A DNA stretch of 64,000 nt, taken from positions 1-64,000 of the forward strand of contig JANWJS010000011.1 of the NCBI GenBank assembly GCA_025451845.1, given 5' to 3'. The translations under genes and the position numbers were made by a program. How positions within the stretch are numbered: position 1 is the stretch's first letter; every line of letters begins with the position of its first letter. Of this stretch, positions 21,988 to 31,934 are shown in pieces. Origin of the DNA: Steroidobacteraceae bacterium. GTDB lineage: Bacteria; Pseudomonadota; Gammaproteobacteria; Steroidobacterales; Steroidobacteraceae. The notes under the pieces are model-generated. The model was given only the letters and a program-made list of their open reading frames with translations. It was not told where the DNA came from and searched no databases.

Positions 21988-22290
21988 ATGACGAAGTCCG
22001 AGCTCATCGAGATCATCACGGCGAAGCAGAAACATCTGCCTTCCAAGGACGTCGAGCTCGCGCTGAAACAGATCCTCGAGATCATGAGCGATTCGCTCTC
22101 GACCGGGGACCGGATCGAGATCCGCGGGTTTGGCAGCTTCTGCCTGCACTTCCGGCCGCCGCGGCAGGGTCGCAACCCCAAGACGGGCGAGGCAGTGGCT
22201 TTGTCGGGGAAGTACGTGCCTCACTTCAAACCTGGCAAGGACCTGCGGGAGCGGGTCAACGACGGCGCGGACAATCCCATTCGGGATTGA
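21988..22290 (+). CDS. ihfB: Integration host factor subunit beta
   Basis: DNA-bending HU-family protein that forms a heterodimer with IHF-alpha. Family features include [13 protein letters not shown], the dimer core, [28 protein letters not shown] (beta arm with the intercalating Pro region) and [17 protein letters not shown]. The ATG at 21988 has GGAG 8 bases upstream. The 100-residue length and position after rpsA support ihfB over a plain HU. Confidence 0.96.
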   Translation: MTKSELIEIITAKQKHLPSKDVELALKQILEIMSDSLSTGDRIEIRGFGSFCLHFRPPRQGRNPKTGEAVALSGKYVPHFKPGKDLRERVNDGADNPIRD

Positions 22291-22304
22291 CTCTTTTGGC
22301 CTTC

Positions 22305-22326
22305 GGGGCCTCGCCGGCGAGACCCC
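22305..22326 (+). terminator. Probable terminator after ihfB
   Basis: A GC hairpin: GGGG and CCCC enclose a C-A mismatch and the self-complementary CTCGCCGGCGAG, followed by TTT. It lies 15 bases after the ihfB stop and 50 bases before lapB. Confidence 0.6.
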
Positions 22327-22375
22327 TTTCTGACAGTTCTACCTTTTGCGGCAGTGCGGCGCTATTGTGGTCGGC

Positions 22376-23503
22376 GTGATCGAGCTGCCTGCTCTTCTGC
22401 TTGCGCTGGCTTTTATCGCCGTGGGCGTTGCCGCCTGGTTTTTGGGGCGGCGCACCAGTCCCGGACGGACCGTGCGGTTGCCGCGCGATTACTACGTTGG
22501 TCTCGATCACCTCATCAACGACCGGTTCGATCATGCGGTCGAAATCTTCGCCCGCATGGCGGAGGCGGACGGGGACGCGGCGGAGATTCAATTCGCGCTC
22601 GGCAGTCTGTTCAGGCGGCGCGGTGAGGTCGACCGCGCGATCGCCATTCACTCGCATCTGCGCGAGCAGGGAGGCTCGTCGCTCAATGACAAGGCCGCCT
22701 TCGCGCTGGCGTTGGATTATCTGAGCGCGGGGCTGATGGATCGGGCGGAGCGCCTGCTCGAGGAGCTGTCCGCTTCGCGGGAGTACCGCAAGGCGGCGTT
22801 GGATCATCTGGTGCGGATCTACGAGGCGCAGGGGGACTGGGCCAACGCGCTGAAGATCTTCCATGCGCTGCCGCAGGCGGTGCAGATCGAGCGGCGGCGG
22901 GTGGCGGCGCACTACCTCTGCGAGCTCGCGGAGCAGGCGCTGGTGCAGGGGGATGCGGAGCGCGCGCGGACGCTCTTGCGCCAGGCGCGTACGCACCAGG
23001 CGGATCTGCCGCGCGCCGACGTCCTGACAGCGCGCATCACCGAGCTGGCGGGGGATGCGGCGGGGGCGCTGACACTCTACCTCAAGGCGCTCGAAGAGTC
23101 GCCGGAGCTCGCGCTCGAGATCATTCCGAGGGTGCTGGGACTGTGGCGAAATGCCTCCGGCGATGTGCTCTCGGAGATTGCGGCGCGGTTGCGCCGCAAC
23201 GGCACGATCAGCTCCCGGCAGCTCGCATGGCTGCTCGCCACGGCGCTGCCACCGCAGGAGGTCCGCCGGCTGCCTGATATCGCGGGCGAGGCGGGCTCGG
23301 AGACGGAATCGGCCGCGGATGCCCGCTCGCTCGGGGCGTTGCTGACGCGGATCGGGGACACGGGCGGCCGTTACCAGTGCGAGGACTGCGGCCTCCTCAG
23401 CGTGGGCTGGTACTGGCGCTGCCCGAAATGCCGCTCCTGGGACAGCATGCGGCCCTCGGTATTCAAATGGGCGGAAAAGAGCGAGGAGAAGGCGCTTTCC
23501 TGA
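22376..23503 (+). CDS. lapB: LPS assembly regulator LapB (YciM), TPR plus zinc ribbon
   Basis: Inner-membrane protein that in E. coli regulates LpxC turnover by FtsH and so sets lipopolysaccharide supply. The GTG at 22376 gives [17 protein letters not shown], a membrane anchor like that of E. coli LapB. TPR repeats fill the middle and the end carries the rubredoxin-like zinc ribbon [20 protein letters not shown]. In-frame TTG and GTG codons further upstream are less likely. The lapA (yciS) gene usually found between ihfB and lapB in enterics is missing; the spacer is only 85 bases. Confidence 0.92.
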   Translation: MIELPALLLALAFIAVGVAAWFLGRRTSPGRTVRLPRDYYVGLDHLINDRFDHAVEIFARMAEADGDAAEIQFALGSLFRRRGEVDRAIAIHSHLREQGGSSLNDKAAFALALDYLSAGLMDRAERLLEELSASREYRKAALDHLVRIYEAQGDWANALKIFHALPQAVQIERRRVAAHYLCELAEQALVQGDAERARTLLRQARTHQADLPRADVLTARITELAGDAAGALTLYLKALEESPELALEIIPRVLGLWRNASGDVLSEIAARLRRNGTISSRQLAWLLATALPPQEVRRLPDIAGEAGSETESAADARSLGALLTRIGDTGGRYQCEDCGLLSVGWYWRCPKCRSWDSMRPSVFKWAEKSEEKALS

Positions 23504-23567
23504 AGCGCGGCATGCGCCTTGCGAAGTACACTTGACGATAAGCCAAGGTTTTCCGTGGAGAAATCCC

Positions 23568-24653
23568 ATGAGGATGACACCGAAGTCCGTGATCCGCACC
23601 GCCGTATTTCCGGTGGCCGGACGCGGCACTCGCTTCCTGCCCGCCACCAAGGCGAGCCCGAAGGAGATGCTGCCCGTCGTCGACAAGCCTCTCATCCAGT
23701 ACGCGGTGGAGGAGGCGCTGGCCGCGGGTGTGACGCGCCTGGTGTTCGTCACCGGCGCCTCGAAGCGCGCCATCGAGGATCACTTCGATTCCGATCAGGA
23801 GCTCGAGCAACTGCTCGAGCGCCAGGGCAAGAGCGACCTGGCGAACCAACTGCGCAGCGTGCTGCCCTCCTATGCCTCCTGCATCTACATCCGCCAGCCA
23901 GCGCCCCTGGGGCTCGGACACGCGGTGCTGTGTGCGCAGCCCGCGGTGGGCGCGGAGCCGTTCTTCGTGCACCTCGCGGATGACCTGATCAAGAGCGAAG
24001 TGGCCTGTCTGCGGCAGATGGCCGAGGTCTATGAGGCCAAGCGTGCGAGCATTCTCGGCGTGCAGGTGGTACCGAAATCCGACACCGACAAGTACGGCAT
24101 CGTCGCGGTGGAGGCCGACAAGTCCAATACCAGCCGGGTGCGCAGCATCATCGAGAAGCCGAAGCCCGCCGTGGCCCCTTCCAACCTGGCGGTGGTGGGC
24201 CGTTACGTGCTGGCCCCCGCGATCTTCGAGCACCTGGAACGGCTCGGGCAGGGCGCGGGCGGCGAGATCCAGCTCACCGACGGCATCGCGGCGCTGATGC
24301 GCGAGGAGGCGGTGTACGCATACCGCTTCACCGGCAAGCGCTATGACTGCGGCAGCAAGCTCGGGTACCTGCAGGCGACGGTGGAGTACGCGCTGAGCCA
24401 TCCGGCCCTGGGCAAGGAATTCCGCAAATATGTGAAGGGACTCGATGTCGACGCGGCGGAATTCAGGAGCGAGAAGGGCTACGCGGAGCCGAAGTGGGCA
24501 AGCGCAGCCGACGGGCGAACCGCGGCCGGCCGTCGCGGCTCGGCGCGCAACGAAACGAACGGTCTGCGCCGCGCGACCAATGGCAGCGGCGGGCGCACGA
24601 CTGCTGCCGGCGGCCCGACACGACGCCGCACGGGGCGGGGCGCGCCGCTGTAG
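23568..24653 (+). CDS. galU: UTP-glucose-1-phosphate uridylyltransferase
   Basis: Makes UDP-glucose for cell-envelope polysaccharides. Motifs: [25 protein letters not shown] (nucleotide-binding loop), [55 protein letters not shown] and [21 protein letters not shown]. The start at 23568 has GGAG 8 bases upstream; a second ATG lies two codons later. About 60 residues beyond the catalytic domain form a basic Gly/Arg/Thr/Ala-rich tail that ordinary GalU proteins lack. Convergent with the next gene, with 3 bases between stops. Confidence 0.96.
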   Translation: MRMTPKSVIRTAVFPVAGRGTRFLPATKASPKEMLPVVDKPLIQYAVEEALAAGVTRLVFVTGASKRAIEDHFDSDQELEQLLERQGKSDLANQLRSVLPSYASCIYIRQPAPLGLGHAVLCAQPAVGAEPFFVHLADDLIKSEVACLRQMAEVYEAKRASILGVQVVPKSDTDKYGIVAVEADKSNTSRVRSIIEKPKPAVAPSNLAVVGRYVLAPAIFEHLERLGQGAGGEIQLTDGIAALMREEAVYAYRFTGKRYDCGSKLGYLQATVEYALSHPALGKEFRKYVKGLDVDAAEFRSEKGYAEPKWASAADGRTAAGRRGSARNETNGLRRATNGSGGRTTAAGGPTRRRTGRGAPL

Positions 24654-24656
24654 CGG

Positions 24657-26795
24657 TCACGGCACCGGCTCGCTTCCCCGCGCCACGACGTGCGCAAGGG
24701 TGTTGATGTTATCGACCAGCCGGTCGCTTAACGTCGCGAGCTCACCGCTTATTTCACAGTCTCTGGATTCGCTGAGTTCCCGCGCTAGATCACGCTGCGT
24801 CGCACGCAGGCGCGGCGATAGGCATTCCGGCCGGGCTCCATTCTCGACCGCCGCGGCTATCTGCTCGAGCGTACCGGCGCTCTGAGTCAACAGGGGCCGC
24901 AGCGACTCCCAGGCGCGCTCGGCCGCCGGGGCGCCGCGCGCGGCATCTAGTGTCATCGTCGTGCGCACCAGGCGGTTGCTGTTGGTGAGCAGCGATTGCG
25001 CCAGCTCCGCGGGCGAAGCCGCTGTGACCGGCTCGGCAATGAGGCGGGCGAGCGCCGCCTCGGCGTTGGCGCGTGCGACGCGCGCTGCATTGCGGGCTTC
25101 GCGGCGCTCATGTTCGCCATCCGCGGCGCCGAGGCTTGCAACATAGGAGGCATACGCGCGTAGCAGCCGCACGAGAGTCGGGCGGATCTGCTCGCGCTCG
25201 CGCGTCGGCCACAGCCCGTAGGCGGTCAGCGCCAGGGTGCTTCCCACTACGGTCGCGATGAGCCGGCTGGCCATCGTGGGCGCCGCGGGCTCCCCGGCGA
25301 GGGCGAGAAGGAGCACCACCATGCCGGTCAGGGCGGTGACTGCCACGCCATAATGAACGGTGCCAAAGTAACGAAAGCCTGCGCAGAGCACCGCCATCAC
25401 CGCCAGGCGCGACCAGGGGCCGGGCGGCAGGAAATGCAGCAGCGCCGTGGTCAACAGGAGCCCCATGACTGTCCCGGCGACGCGCAGCAGCCCGTAGGAC
25501 AAAGTCGCGCCGTAGTCGGCCCGCAACACGATGGCGACCGTCATCGGGATCCAATAGCCGTGTGACAGTGCCAGCAGCCGCCCGATCCATAGCGCGGCAG
25601 CCAGGCAAACAGCGGTTCGGACGGCATGTCGAAACGCTGCCGATCCGGGCGTGAGGCTCGCTAGGAGGATCGACAGGCGCGATTCCGGGCGGACCGCGCG
25701 CGGCAGATGCAGGTCTTCCTGCTCGGCGCGCTGTGCTCCCGCCGTGCTGGCACGGCCGGCATTGCGCGCGGCGGCCGCGAGCTGGCCGCGGAGGGCATGA
25801 AAATGGCGAGCCTGCGCCAGATCCGGCACCGGTACGAGTTCCAGTGAGTTGGCGGGGGGCTCGCTCGCCGCTGCGGATGAGGCGCTGGCGACGGGGACGC
25901 CGGCCTCGGCCGTGCGCAGATCTTGCAGTGACCGCGCCAGTGTCTGGTCAACGTCTGTCCCGCCGGCGATGGACCGGGCGATGTCGTCCAACAGGGCAGC
26001 CGCTGCACCCCGGACGAACCAACCTATGCGCTCGCCCGGATCACCGAGAGTGAGCGCCGTCAACTCGAGGCGGATGCGCTCGGCCAGCTCGAGCAGCACG
26101 CCGAAGCTGTCCATGACGGCGCCCCGCGCCCGATGCCGGCCGAGCAGTGTGTGTTGCAATGCGGTCATGCCGTCGCTGAGAGCCGGCGCCGCGCCGCTGT
26201 CGATGTTCCGCTGGCGCGCCAGGGCAGCGAGTCCGCGGTAGACCGCGGACAGGGACTCCCGCTCCGGGCCGTAGCGTTGCAGCGGCCAGGCGGCGATGGA
26301 AAACAGGGTGAGGAGGAGTCCGCCGCAGGCAATCAGCGCGGCGGATTGCAGTGCCGCCCAGGCGTTGCCCGCGGGGTGAGCAGCAGTAATCACGAGCAGG
26401 ATCATGGCCGCCATGCCGACACGCCCGGCCGCATCACCGAAGACCACGAGCAGCGCGCCAGCAAACCCAACCACGACCGTCGCGACGAGGAGCGCTGCCA
26501 GCTTGGCGCCGAGCACCATCCCGATGAATGCCGCGAGACCGCCGGCCGCCGACACCGCGAGCAGCCGCGCCAGGCGCTGCCGATAAGGCCCCGGCTGGTC
26601 GGAGTACATGGTAACGATTGCGCCGACCGAGATCCCGAGGCCGATGCCCACCCGGCCGGTCGCGATGCCGAGCGCCAGGGGTACGATGACGGCCGCCGTG
26701 CTGCGCAGCAACACGCGCCACGGCACCTCGGCGCGCCTGGTCTGAACTAGGGTCGCCAGGATCCTGGTGCGGAAGGAGTCGCGGGTGGGCTGCAT
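24657..26795 (-). CDS. FUSC-family inner-membrane protein (aromatic acid exporter-like)
   Basis: Resembles the FUSC/YccS/AaeB group, whose characterised members export hydroxybenzoic acids or are of unknown function. Two blocks of transmembrane helices are present (about residues 30-180, e.g. AAVIVPLALGIATGRVGIGLGI and LAALLVATVVVGFAGALLVVF; and about 405-545, e.g. GYWIPMTVAIVLRADYGATLSYGLLRVAGT). Each is followed by a soluble helical region. This duplicated TM-cytoplasmic layout is the family architecture. The ATG at 26795 (MQPTRDSF) is preferred over a longer frame with no membrane features. Substrate unknown. Confidence 0.85.
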   Translation of the reverse strand: MQPTRDSFRTRILATLVQTRRAEVPWRVLLRSTAAVIVPLALGIATGRVGIGLGISVGAIVTMYSDQPGPYRQRLARLLAVSAAGGLAAFIGMVLGAKLAALLVATVVVGFAGALLVVFGDAAGRVGMAAMILLVITAAHPAGNAWAALQSAALIACGGLLLTLFSIAAWPLQRYGPERESLSAVYRGLAALARQRNIDSGAAPALSDGMTALQHTLLGRHRARGAVMDSFGVLLELAERIRLELTALTLGDPGERIGWFVRGAAAALLDDIARSIAGGTDVDQTLARSLQDLRTAEAGVPVASASSAAASEPPANSLELVPVPDLAQARHFHALRGQLAAAARNAGRASTAGAQRAEQEDLHLPRAVRPESRLSILLASLTPGSAAFRHAVRTAVCLAAALWIGRLLALSHGYWIPMTVAIVLRADYGATLSYGLLRVAGTVMGLLLTTALLHFLPPGPWSRLAVMAVLCAGFRYFGTVHYGVAVTALTGMVVLLLALAGEPAAPTMASRLIATVVGSTLALTAYGLWPTREREQIRPTLVRLLRAYASYVASLGAADGEHERREARNAARVARANAEAALARLIAEPVTAASPAELAQSLLTNSNRLVRTTMTLDAARGAPAAERAWESLRPLLTQSAGTLEQIAAAVENGARPECLSPRLRATQRDLARELSESRDCEISGELATLSDRLVDNINTLAHVVARGSEPVP

Positions 26796-27204
26796 GTCAG
26801 CCCGCGAGAATACGCGAACGCGCGTGGCCCCAGCTCGATGGCAGACGGCCGGCCACGCGTGACGCGCGACATCCTGTGCCCCCGCGCCGCGCAGGGGCAC
26901 CGCCACCGGCTCGCGGCGGCGGCGGAGGCGGCTCGAGATCGGCGATGCTCATATGGTGCTCGAGCCGTCATTGGCACGCCACGTGCCAACACGGAGGTTG
27001 CTCACAAACGCTTGAAAAAGGGCTGTGATTTTGCTGTTGCCCGCAGCGCTGTCACGGCGCGTACGCGTCCGTCCGTCCGCCGGACACTCGCGCGGATCCT
27101 TGCGGTCGCGCTGCGGTCCTGGCTTGCATGGCAGGCGGCCGGCCTGCAAGCTCTCGCCGCGCTCGAAGCGCACCGATCATCACAGGAGTATCGCAGGAGT
27201 CTTC
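26796..27204. other. Intergenic region with palindromes, no gene seen
   Basis: Spacer of 409 bases between the FUSC gene and the DUF2934 gene. It has a perfect palindrome at 26971-26989 (arms TTGGCACG and CGTGCCAA around CCA) and a GCAGGC/GCCTGC stem near 27130-27146. The palindrome looks like a regulator or promoter-associated site. No coding frame with family resemblance was found. Confidence 0.5.
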
Positions 27205-27501
27205 ATGGCCACTCGTCGCACGCCCGGTCCCACTCGCACCGCAGAACCCCCGCAGCCCCCGGCGGAAAAAGCCCCCGCGCGCCGCCCTGCGCCAGCCGCG
27301 ACGCCCGCCCCCGGCACGGCGGGCGCGTCGCCCCGCATCACCGTCTCCGAGGAGGCGCGACGAGCCATGATCGCGCAGGCGGCCTACCTTCGTGCCGAGC
27401 GGCGCGGCTTCGCGCCGGGCAATGAAGAGGAGGACTGGCTCGCGGCCGAGGCGGAAGTCGACGCCCTGCTCAGGGCCGGCCACGGCCGACCGCCGCAGTA
27501 G
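27205..27501 (+). CDS. DUF2934-domain protein
   Basis: Small protein of 98 residues with unknown function. Residues 1-45 are a Pro/Ala/Thr-rich, basic, probably disordered segment. Residues 47-93 match the DUF2934 pattern (ITVSEEARRAMIAQAAYLRAE, RGFAPGNEEEDWLAAEAEVD), typical of short proteins in soil and aquatic proteobacteria. GGAG lies 6 bases before the ATG. The gene is convergent with the RND permease, adjoining it without a gap. Confidence 0.8.
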   Translation: MATRRTPGPTRTAEPPQPPAEKAPARRPAPAATPAPGTAGASPRITVSEEARRAMIAQAAYLRAERRGFAPGNEEEDWLAAEAEVDALLRAGHGRPPQ

Positions 27502-30500
27502 TCACTCCGGCGCGATATTGGCACCGAAGAAACTCGCTTCCCGGACCCGATCGAGGTAGATGTAGAGGACCGGTGTGATATAGAGCGTGAGCAACTGGGA
27601 GAACACCAGCCCCCCCGCCACGCACAGGCCGAGCGGCCGGCGCGCGTCAGCGCCCATCCCGGTCCCGAATGCGATCGGCAGCGTTCCCATGAGTGCCGCC
27701 AGGGTCGTCATCATGATCGGACGAAAGCGGATCACTGCCGCCTGGTAAATCGCCTGCGCGGCGGTGACAGCGGGCTGGTTGCGCTGCAGGCCGAGCGCGA
27801 AGTCGATCATCATGATGGCATTCTTCTTGACGATGCCGATCAGCATGATCATGCCGACGAATGCGTAAATCGAGAGCGGCAGTCCGAACAGATAGAGCGT
27901 GAGCAGCGCGCCCACGGCCGCGGATGGCAAACCCGAGAGAATGGTGAGTGGGTGGATGAGGCTCTCGTAAAGAATGCCGAGGACGATGTACACGACGATC
28001 AACGCGATGAGCAGCAGCCATCCTATGTTGGACGTGGAGCTCTGGAACGCCGCTGCCGTACCCGCGAAGCTGCCCTGAACGGTCGCCGGCAGGCCTATGG
28101 CCGCCATCGCCTGCGCCACACCGGCGACGGCATCGCTCAAAGCCTTTCCGGGAGCGAGGTCGAAAGAGATCGTGATGGCGGGGATCTGCCCAGAGTGATT
28201 GATCACATCGGGCATGGTGCCGCGGCTGAACGTGGCCACCGCGCCGAGGGGGACGAGCGCGCCGCCGCTGCCGGCCAGATACAGGCGGGAGAGCGCCGAG
28301 GCGTCCCGCTGATATTTCGGCAGCAGCTCCAGCACCACCTGGTACTGATCGGTGGCGGCGTAGATCTGTGACATCTGCCGCCCGCCGAACGCCTCGCTCA
28401 ACGTCGATTCGATCTCCGCGGCCGTCACGCCCAGCGCCGCGGCCTTGCTGCGGTCGATGGTGACCTCGAGGGCCGGCGAGGAGGGGTTGAAGTCGCTGTT
28501 CACGCCGACGAAGGTCGGGTCCGACTGCAGCGCTTGCACGAGGCGTACCGAGGCATTCGTGAGGTCGGTGAGGTTGATACCCTTGAGGGTGTATTGGTAG
28601 CTCGAGCGCGAGGCGCGCGCCCCTATCTTCAGCGTTGGCGGATTGACGATGGTGACGCTGGTCCCAGGAATGTCATCGAGCTTCCTGCGCAGCTCGGCCG
28701 TGACCTGATCGGCGGTCAGCCTGCGCTGCGACAGCGGCTTCAGGGCGATGACGAGACTGCCGCCCTCATCCGATTGCAGTCCGGATACGTTCGGGTCCTT
28801 TTCGATGATCTTCCTGACTTGCTTCGTGTACTGGATGTAGCGGTCGAAGGAAGTGCCCACCTGTACCTGCACCTGGCCGCGCAGTTGGCCGGTGTCGTCG
28901 CTGGGCAGGAAGTCCTGCGGCATGATCTCGAACAGCACGCAGCTCGCCACCACGCTCGCCGCGAACACACCGAGAATGACCGGCGTGTGGTCGATGCTCC
29001 AGCGCAGTGTTCGATCGTAGGCCGCGTGCAGGCGCTCAAAGCCGCCCTCGGTGATGCGGTAGAAGGCGCCGTGAAGCTCGCCCGCCTCTCGTCGCAGGAC
29101 CCTGGCGCAGAGCATCGGCGTCAGCGTAACGGACACCACGCCGGAGATCAGAATCGCGACGATGATGGTCACGCCGAACTCGTGCAGCAGCCTGCCGATG
29201 ATGCCTCCCATGAAGACCACGGGGATGAAGACCGCCGCCAGCGACAGGGTCATGGACAGGATCGTGAAGCCGATCTCCGCCGAGCCCCGCAGCGCCGCCG
29301 TGTAGCCGCTTTCGCCGGCCTCGAGGTGACGGACGATGTTCTCGAGCATCACGATTGCGTCATCGACCACGAAGCCCACCGAGAGCGTGAGGGCCATGAG
29401 CGACAGGTTGTCGAGGTTGAATCCGAGCACGGCCATGCCGGCGAACGTGCCGAGCACCGCGATGGGCAAAGCGCACGAAGGGATGACCGTGGCGCTCACC
29501 CGGCGCAGGAACAGGAAAATCACGCCGACCACCATCGCGCCCGCGATGAGCAGCGTGAGCTGCACATCGTTGACCGCTGCCCGAATCGACTGGCTGCGGT
29601 CGTAGAAGATGGTCATGTGGAGAGATGCGGGCAGCTGCGCTTTGAACTGCGGCAACACGCGCTTGATTCTGTCGACGACGTCAAGCGTGTTGGAGCCCGG
29701 CTGCCGCTGGACCGTTACCGTCACGGCGCGCTGGTCGTTGTACCAGTCGGCCGAGCGAACGTTCTCGACACTGTCCACGACCTGTGCGACATCGCCGAAG
29801 GTGACTGCAGCGCCGTTGCGCCAGGCGATGATCTGGCGGCGGAACTGCGCCGCATCGTTCAGCTGGCCGCCGGTGTGGATCACCACGGTCTTCGAGGAGC
29901 CGTTCAGGGAGCCCGAAGACTGGTCCGTGCTGGTTGCGGTGATCGCGCTGGCCAGGTCGCTGAGCGTCAGGCCCCGCGCGGCGAGAGCGGCCGGATCGGC
30001 CTGGATGCGCACGGCGAATTTCGCCGGCCCGTGGACCTGCACCTGCGCCACGCCGGGCACCGTCGAGAGCTGATCGACCAGCACCGTGCGGGCATAGAAG
30101 TCGACCTTGGAGATGGGCAGGCTCTTCGAGGTCAGGATGACGTAGAAGACCGGCTGTGCCGTCGGATCTATCTTATAGACACTTGGCGGGTTCGGCATGG
30201 CGGGCGGCAGGCGGCGCTGCACGCTGGCGATGGCCGCCTGCACGTCCTGCGCCGCCGCATCGATGTTGCGGTCGAGCGTGAACTGCAGCGTGATGTCGGT
30301 CTGACCCTGGCTGCTCGAGGAGGTCATCGACTCTACGCCCTGAATTCCCGACATTGCGTTCTCGAGCGGCGTGGCCACCGCCGATGACATGGTGTCCGGG
30401 TCGGCTCCGGGCAGGATCGCCTGCACGTCCACGGTCGGGAATTCCATGTTCGGCAGCTCGCTCACCGGCAGCAGCGCGTAGCCGAATACGCCGAAGATCA

Positions 30501-30564
30501 CCAGCCCGGCCATGAGCAGGATGGTCATGATGGGCCGCTCGATGAACGGACGTGAGATGTTCAC
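27502..30564 (-). CDS. RND efflux permease (MdtB/MdtC-like)
   Basis: Inner-membrane proton antiporter of the AcrB/MdtBC class, 1020 residues with the usual 12-helix, two-periplasmic-loop layout. The start MNISRPFIERPIMTILLMAGLVIFG is characteristic. Helix 4 keeps the paired Asp of the proton relay (GFVVDDAIVMLENIVRH). Other blocks are GGIIGRLLHEFGVTI and, near the end, GIVKKNAIMMIDFAL. It follows the adaptor gene on the same strand with a 36-base gap. No outer-membrane channel gene adjoins, so it must use a channel from elsewhere. Confidence 0.93.
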   Translation of the reverse strand: MNISRPFIERPIMTILLMAGLVIFGVFGYALLPVSELPNMEFPTVDVQAILPGADPDTMSSAVATPLENAMSGIQGVESMTSSSSQGQTDITLQFTLDRNIDAAAQDVQAAIASVQRRLPPAMPNPPSVYKIDPTAQPVFYVILTSKSLPISKVDFYARTVLVDQLSTVPGVAQVQVHGPAKFAVRIQADPAALAARGLTLSDLASAITATSTDQSSGSLNGSSKTVVIHTGGQLNDAAQFRRQIIAWRNGAAVTFGDVAQVVDSVENVRSADWYNDQRAVTVTVQRQPGSNTLDVVDRIKRVLPQFKAQLPASLHMTIFYDRSQSIRAAVNDVQLTLLIAGAMVVGVIFLFLRRVSATVIPSCALPIAVLGTFAGMAVLGFNLDNLSLMALTLSVGFVVDDAIVMLENIVRHLEAGESGYTAALRGSAEIGFTILSMTLSLAAVFIPVVFMGGIIGRLLHEFGVTIIVAILISGVVSVTLTPMLCARVLRREAGELHGAFYRITEGGFERLHAAYDRTLRWSIDHTPVILGVFAASVVASCVLFEIMPQDFLPSDDTGQLRGQVQVQVGTSFDRYIQYTKQVRKIIEKDPNVSGLQSDEGGSLVIALKPLSQRRLTADQVTAELRRKLDDIPGTSVTIVNPPTLKIGARASRSSYQYTLKGINLTDLTNASVRLVQALQSDPTFVGVNSDFNPSSPALEVTIDRSKAAALGVTAAEIESTLSEAFGGRQMSQIYAATDQYQVVLELLPKYQRDASALSRLYLAGSGGALVPLGAVATFSRGTMPDVINHSGQIPAITISFDLAPGKALSDAVAGVAQAMAAIGLPATVQGSFAGTAAAFQSSTSNIGWLLLIALIVVYIVLGILYESLIHPLTILSGLPSAAVGALLTLYLFGLPLSIYAFVGMIMLIGIVKKNAIMMIDFALGLQRNQPAVTAAQAIYQAAVIRFRPIMMTTLAALMGTLPIAFGTGMGADARRPLGLCVAGGLVFSQLLTLYITPVLYIYLDRVREASFFGANIAPE

Positions 30565-30600
30565 TGCGATTCCCGCCGCGCCCGCGTGTGCAGCCGACAG

Positions 30601-31854
30601 TCAGCCTGCTTGCGCGGCATCACGCGGTCTGCCCCTTGGAGGCATGACCTGCACCGGGCCGCCCGGCACCACCCGCAGCTGCCCCTCGACGATCACCGCA
30701 TCGCCCGGCTGCAGGTCGCCTGCAACAGCCATGCTCCGCGAATCGTCGAACAGTACTCTCACCGGACGCGTAAGGGCCCGGTCACCGGCCACTACGTATA
30801 CGTAAGGCCCGTCGGGACCGTCATTGAGAGCGTCATCCGGCACTACCAGGGCGTGCGGGATGTCGGCGAGCTGTACGGTGACATTCACCAGCTCGCCCGG
30901 CACCAGTGACAGGCTGGTGTTGGCGAAGCTCGCGCGTAATTCGATGGCACCGCTCTGACCGGTGACGGCGTTGCTGATGAAGTCGATGGGTGCGGATAGC
31001 GGCGCGCCGCCCGGGCCTGCGATGGTCGCCAGCAACGCATGGGACTTCTGTCGTGCCTGGATGCGCGGCAGATCGCTCTCCGGCAGACTGAAGGAGAGCT
31101 TGACGGGCTGGACCTGCGCGATGGTGACCAGCGGCGTCGGACCGGTCGCGTCCACCAGGTTACCCGGCTGCACCAGCAGGGGACCTGTCTTGCCCTCGAT
31201 GGGCGAGCGGATCTGGGTGTATTCGAGATTGAGCTGCGCGAGGCGTGCCGCCGCGCGGTCCGCCGCCACGGTGGCCACGAGAGCGGCGACATTGGCAGCC
31301 GACGCATCCACCTGTTGGCCGGAGATGGAGTTCTGCTTGGCGAGGGACCGGTAGCGGCTCTCGTCGCGCCGGGCGTTGCGCAACAGCGCCTCATCGTGCA
31401 GCCCTATCGCCCGCGCTTGCGCGTAGGCGGCGTCGAACTGCCGCGGATCGATGCGGAAGAGAAGCTGCCCCTTGCTGACGAACTGTCCTTCCCTGAAGAA
31501 GGCCGACTCGAGAATCCCCTGGACGCGCGGCGTCACCTGAACCGTCACATTCGCCAGCACCGTACCCACCGTGCGCTCCACCACGGGCATGTCACGACGC
31601 TCGACTTTCGCGGTGCGGACCGGCGCGGCAGGCTCGCGGCTAGCGCCCGCGGAGCGATGGGGGAGCAGCCAATGCCATAGACCGGCGAGCACCAGCGCCC
31701 CCAGCGCGACAGCGACGAGGCGTCTGCGGCCAAGCCGCGGCCGAGGCGGTGCACGCTCCATCTGGGGCGCCTCGCCTGCGCCGGACATACGCGGATCGGA
31801 TTGCAGTTGCATAGCGCGCGGGCACGACTCGGTGTTCGACGAATCAAATTTCAT
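30601..31854 (-). CDS. RND periplasmic adaptor (MdtA-like)
   Basis: Membrane-fusion protein linking the permease to an outer-membrane channel. A basic N-terminus is followed by one membrane anchor (RRRLVAVALGALVLAGLWHWLLP). Then come the barrel/lipoyl blocks (VRTAKVERRDMPVVERTVGTV, GILESAFFREGQFVSKGQLLFRID), a short coiled hairpin and the lipoyl return NLEYTQIRSPIEGKTGPLLVQPGNLVDA. The start is uncertain: ATGs at 31854, 31812 and 31788 are all in frame; 31854 is preferred for GGGCGAG just upstream. The frame stays open far upstream, antisense to the receptor gene, which is a GC artefact. A response-regulator-type direct repeat lies 62-80 bases upstream. Confidence 0.9.
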   Translation of the reverse strand: MKFDSSNTESCPRAMQLQSDPRMSGAGEAPQMERAPPRPRLGRRRLVAVALGALVLAGLWHWLLPHRSAGASREPAAPVRTAKVERRDMPVVERTVGTVLANVTVQVTPRVQGILESAFFREGQFVSKGQLLFRIDPRQFDAAYAQARAIGLHDEALLRNARRDESRYRSLAKQNSISGQQVDASAANVAALVATVAADRAAARLAQLNLEYTQIRSPIEGKTGPLLVQPGNLVDATGPTPLVTIAQVQPVKLSFSLPESDLPRIQARQKSHALLATIAGPGGAPLSAPIDFISNAVTGQSGAIELRASFANTSLSLVPGELVNVTVQLADIPHALVVPDDALNDGPDGPYVYVVAGDRALTRPVRVLFDDSRSMAVAGDLQPGDAVIVEGQLRVVPGGPVQVMPPRGRPRDAAQAG

Positions 31855-31915
31855 ACTCGCCCAGCGCCCGGGTCCCGCCGCTGCGCGCTGCTGCCGATGC
31901 AGTTTGCCAATTTTC

Positions 31916-31934
31916 CCTGACGAAGTCCTGACGG
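31916..31934 (-). promoter_or_regulatory. Direct-repeat operator before the RND adaptor
   Basis: Reads CCTGACGAAGTCCTGACGG on the plus strand; in the direction of the adaptor gene this is two GTCAGG half-sites 11 bases apart. The 19 bases are identical to 36046-36064 and nearly so to the two sites around 50.2-50.3 kb. It lies about 60-80 bases before the adaptor start. It is also about 190 bases before the divergent TonB receptor gene. An OmpR/PhoB-type regulator is the expected binder. Confidence 0.75.

Noticed and set aside
28534-30387. 617-codon open frame antisense to the RND permease
   Set aside because: A shadow frame rich in His, Arg and Glu; the permease frame is intact and well conserved.
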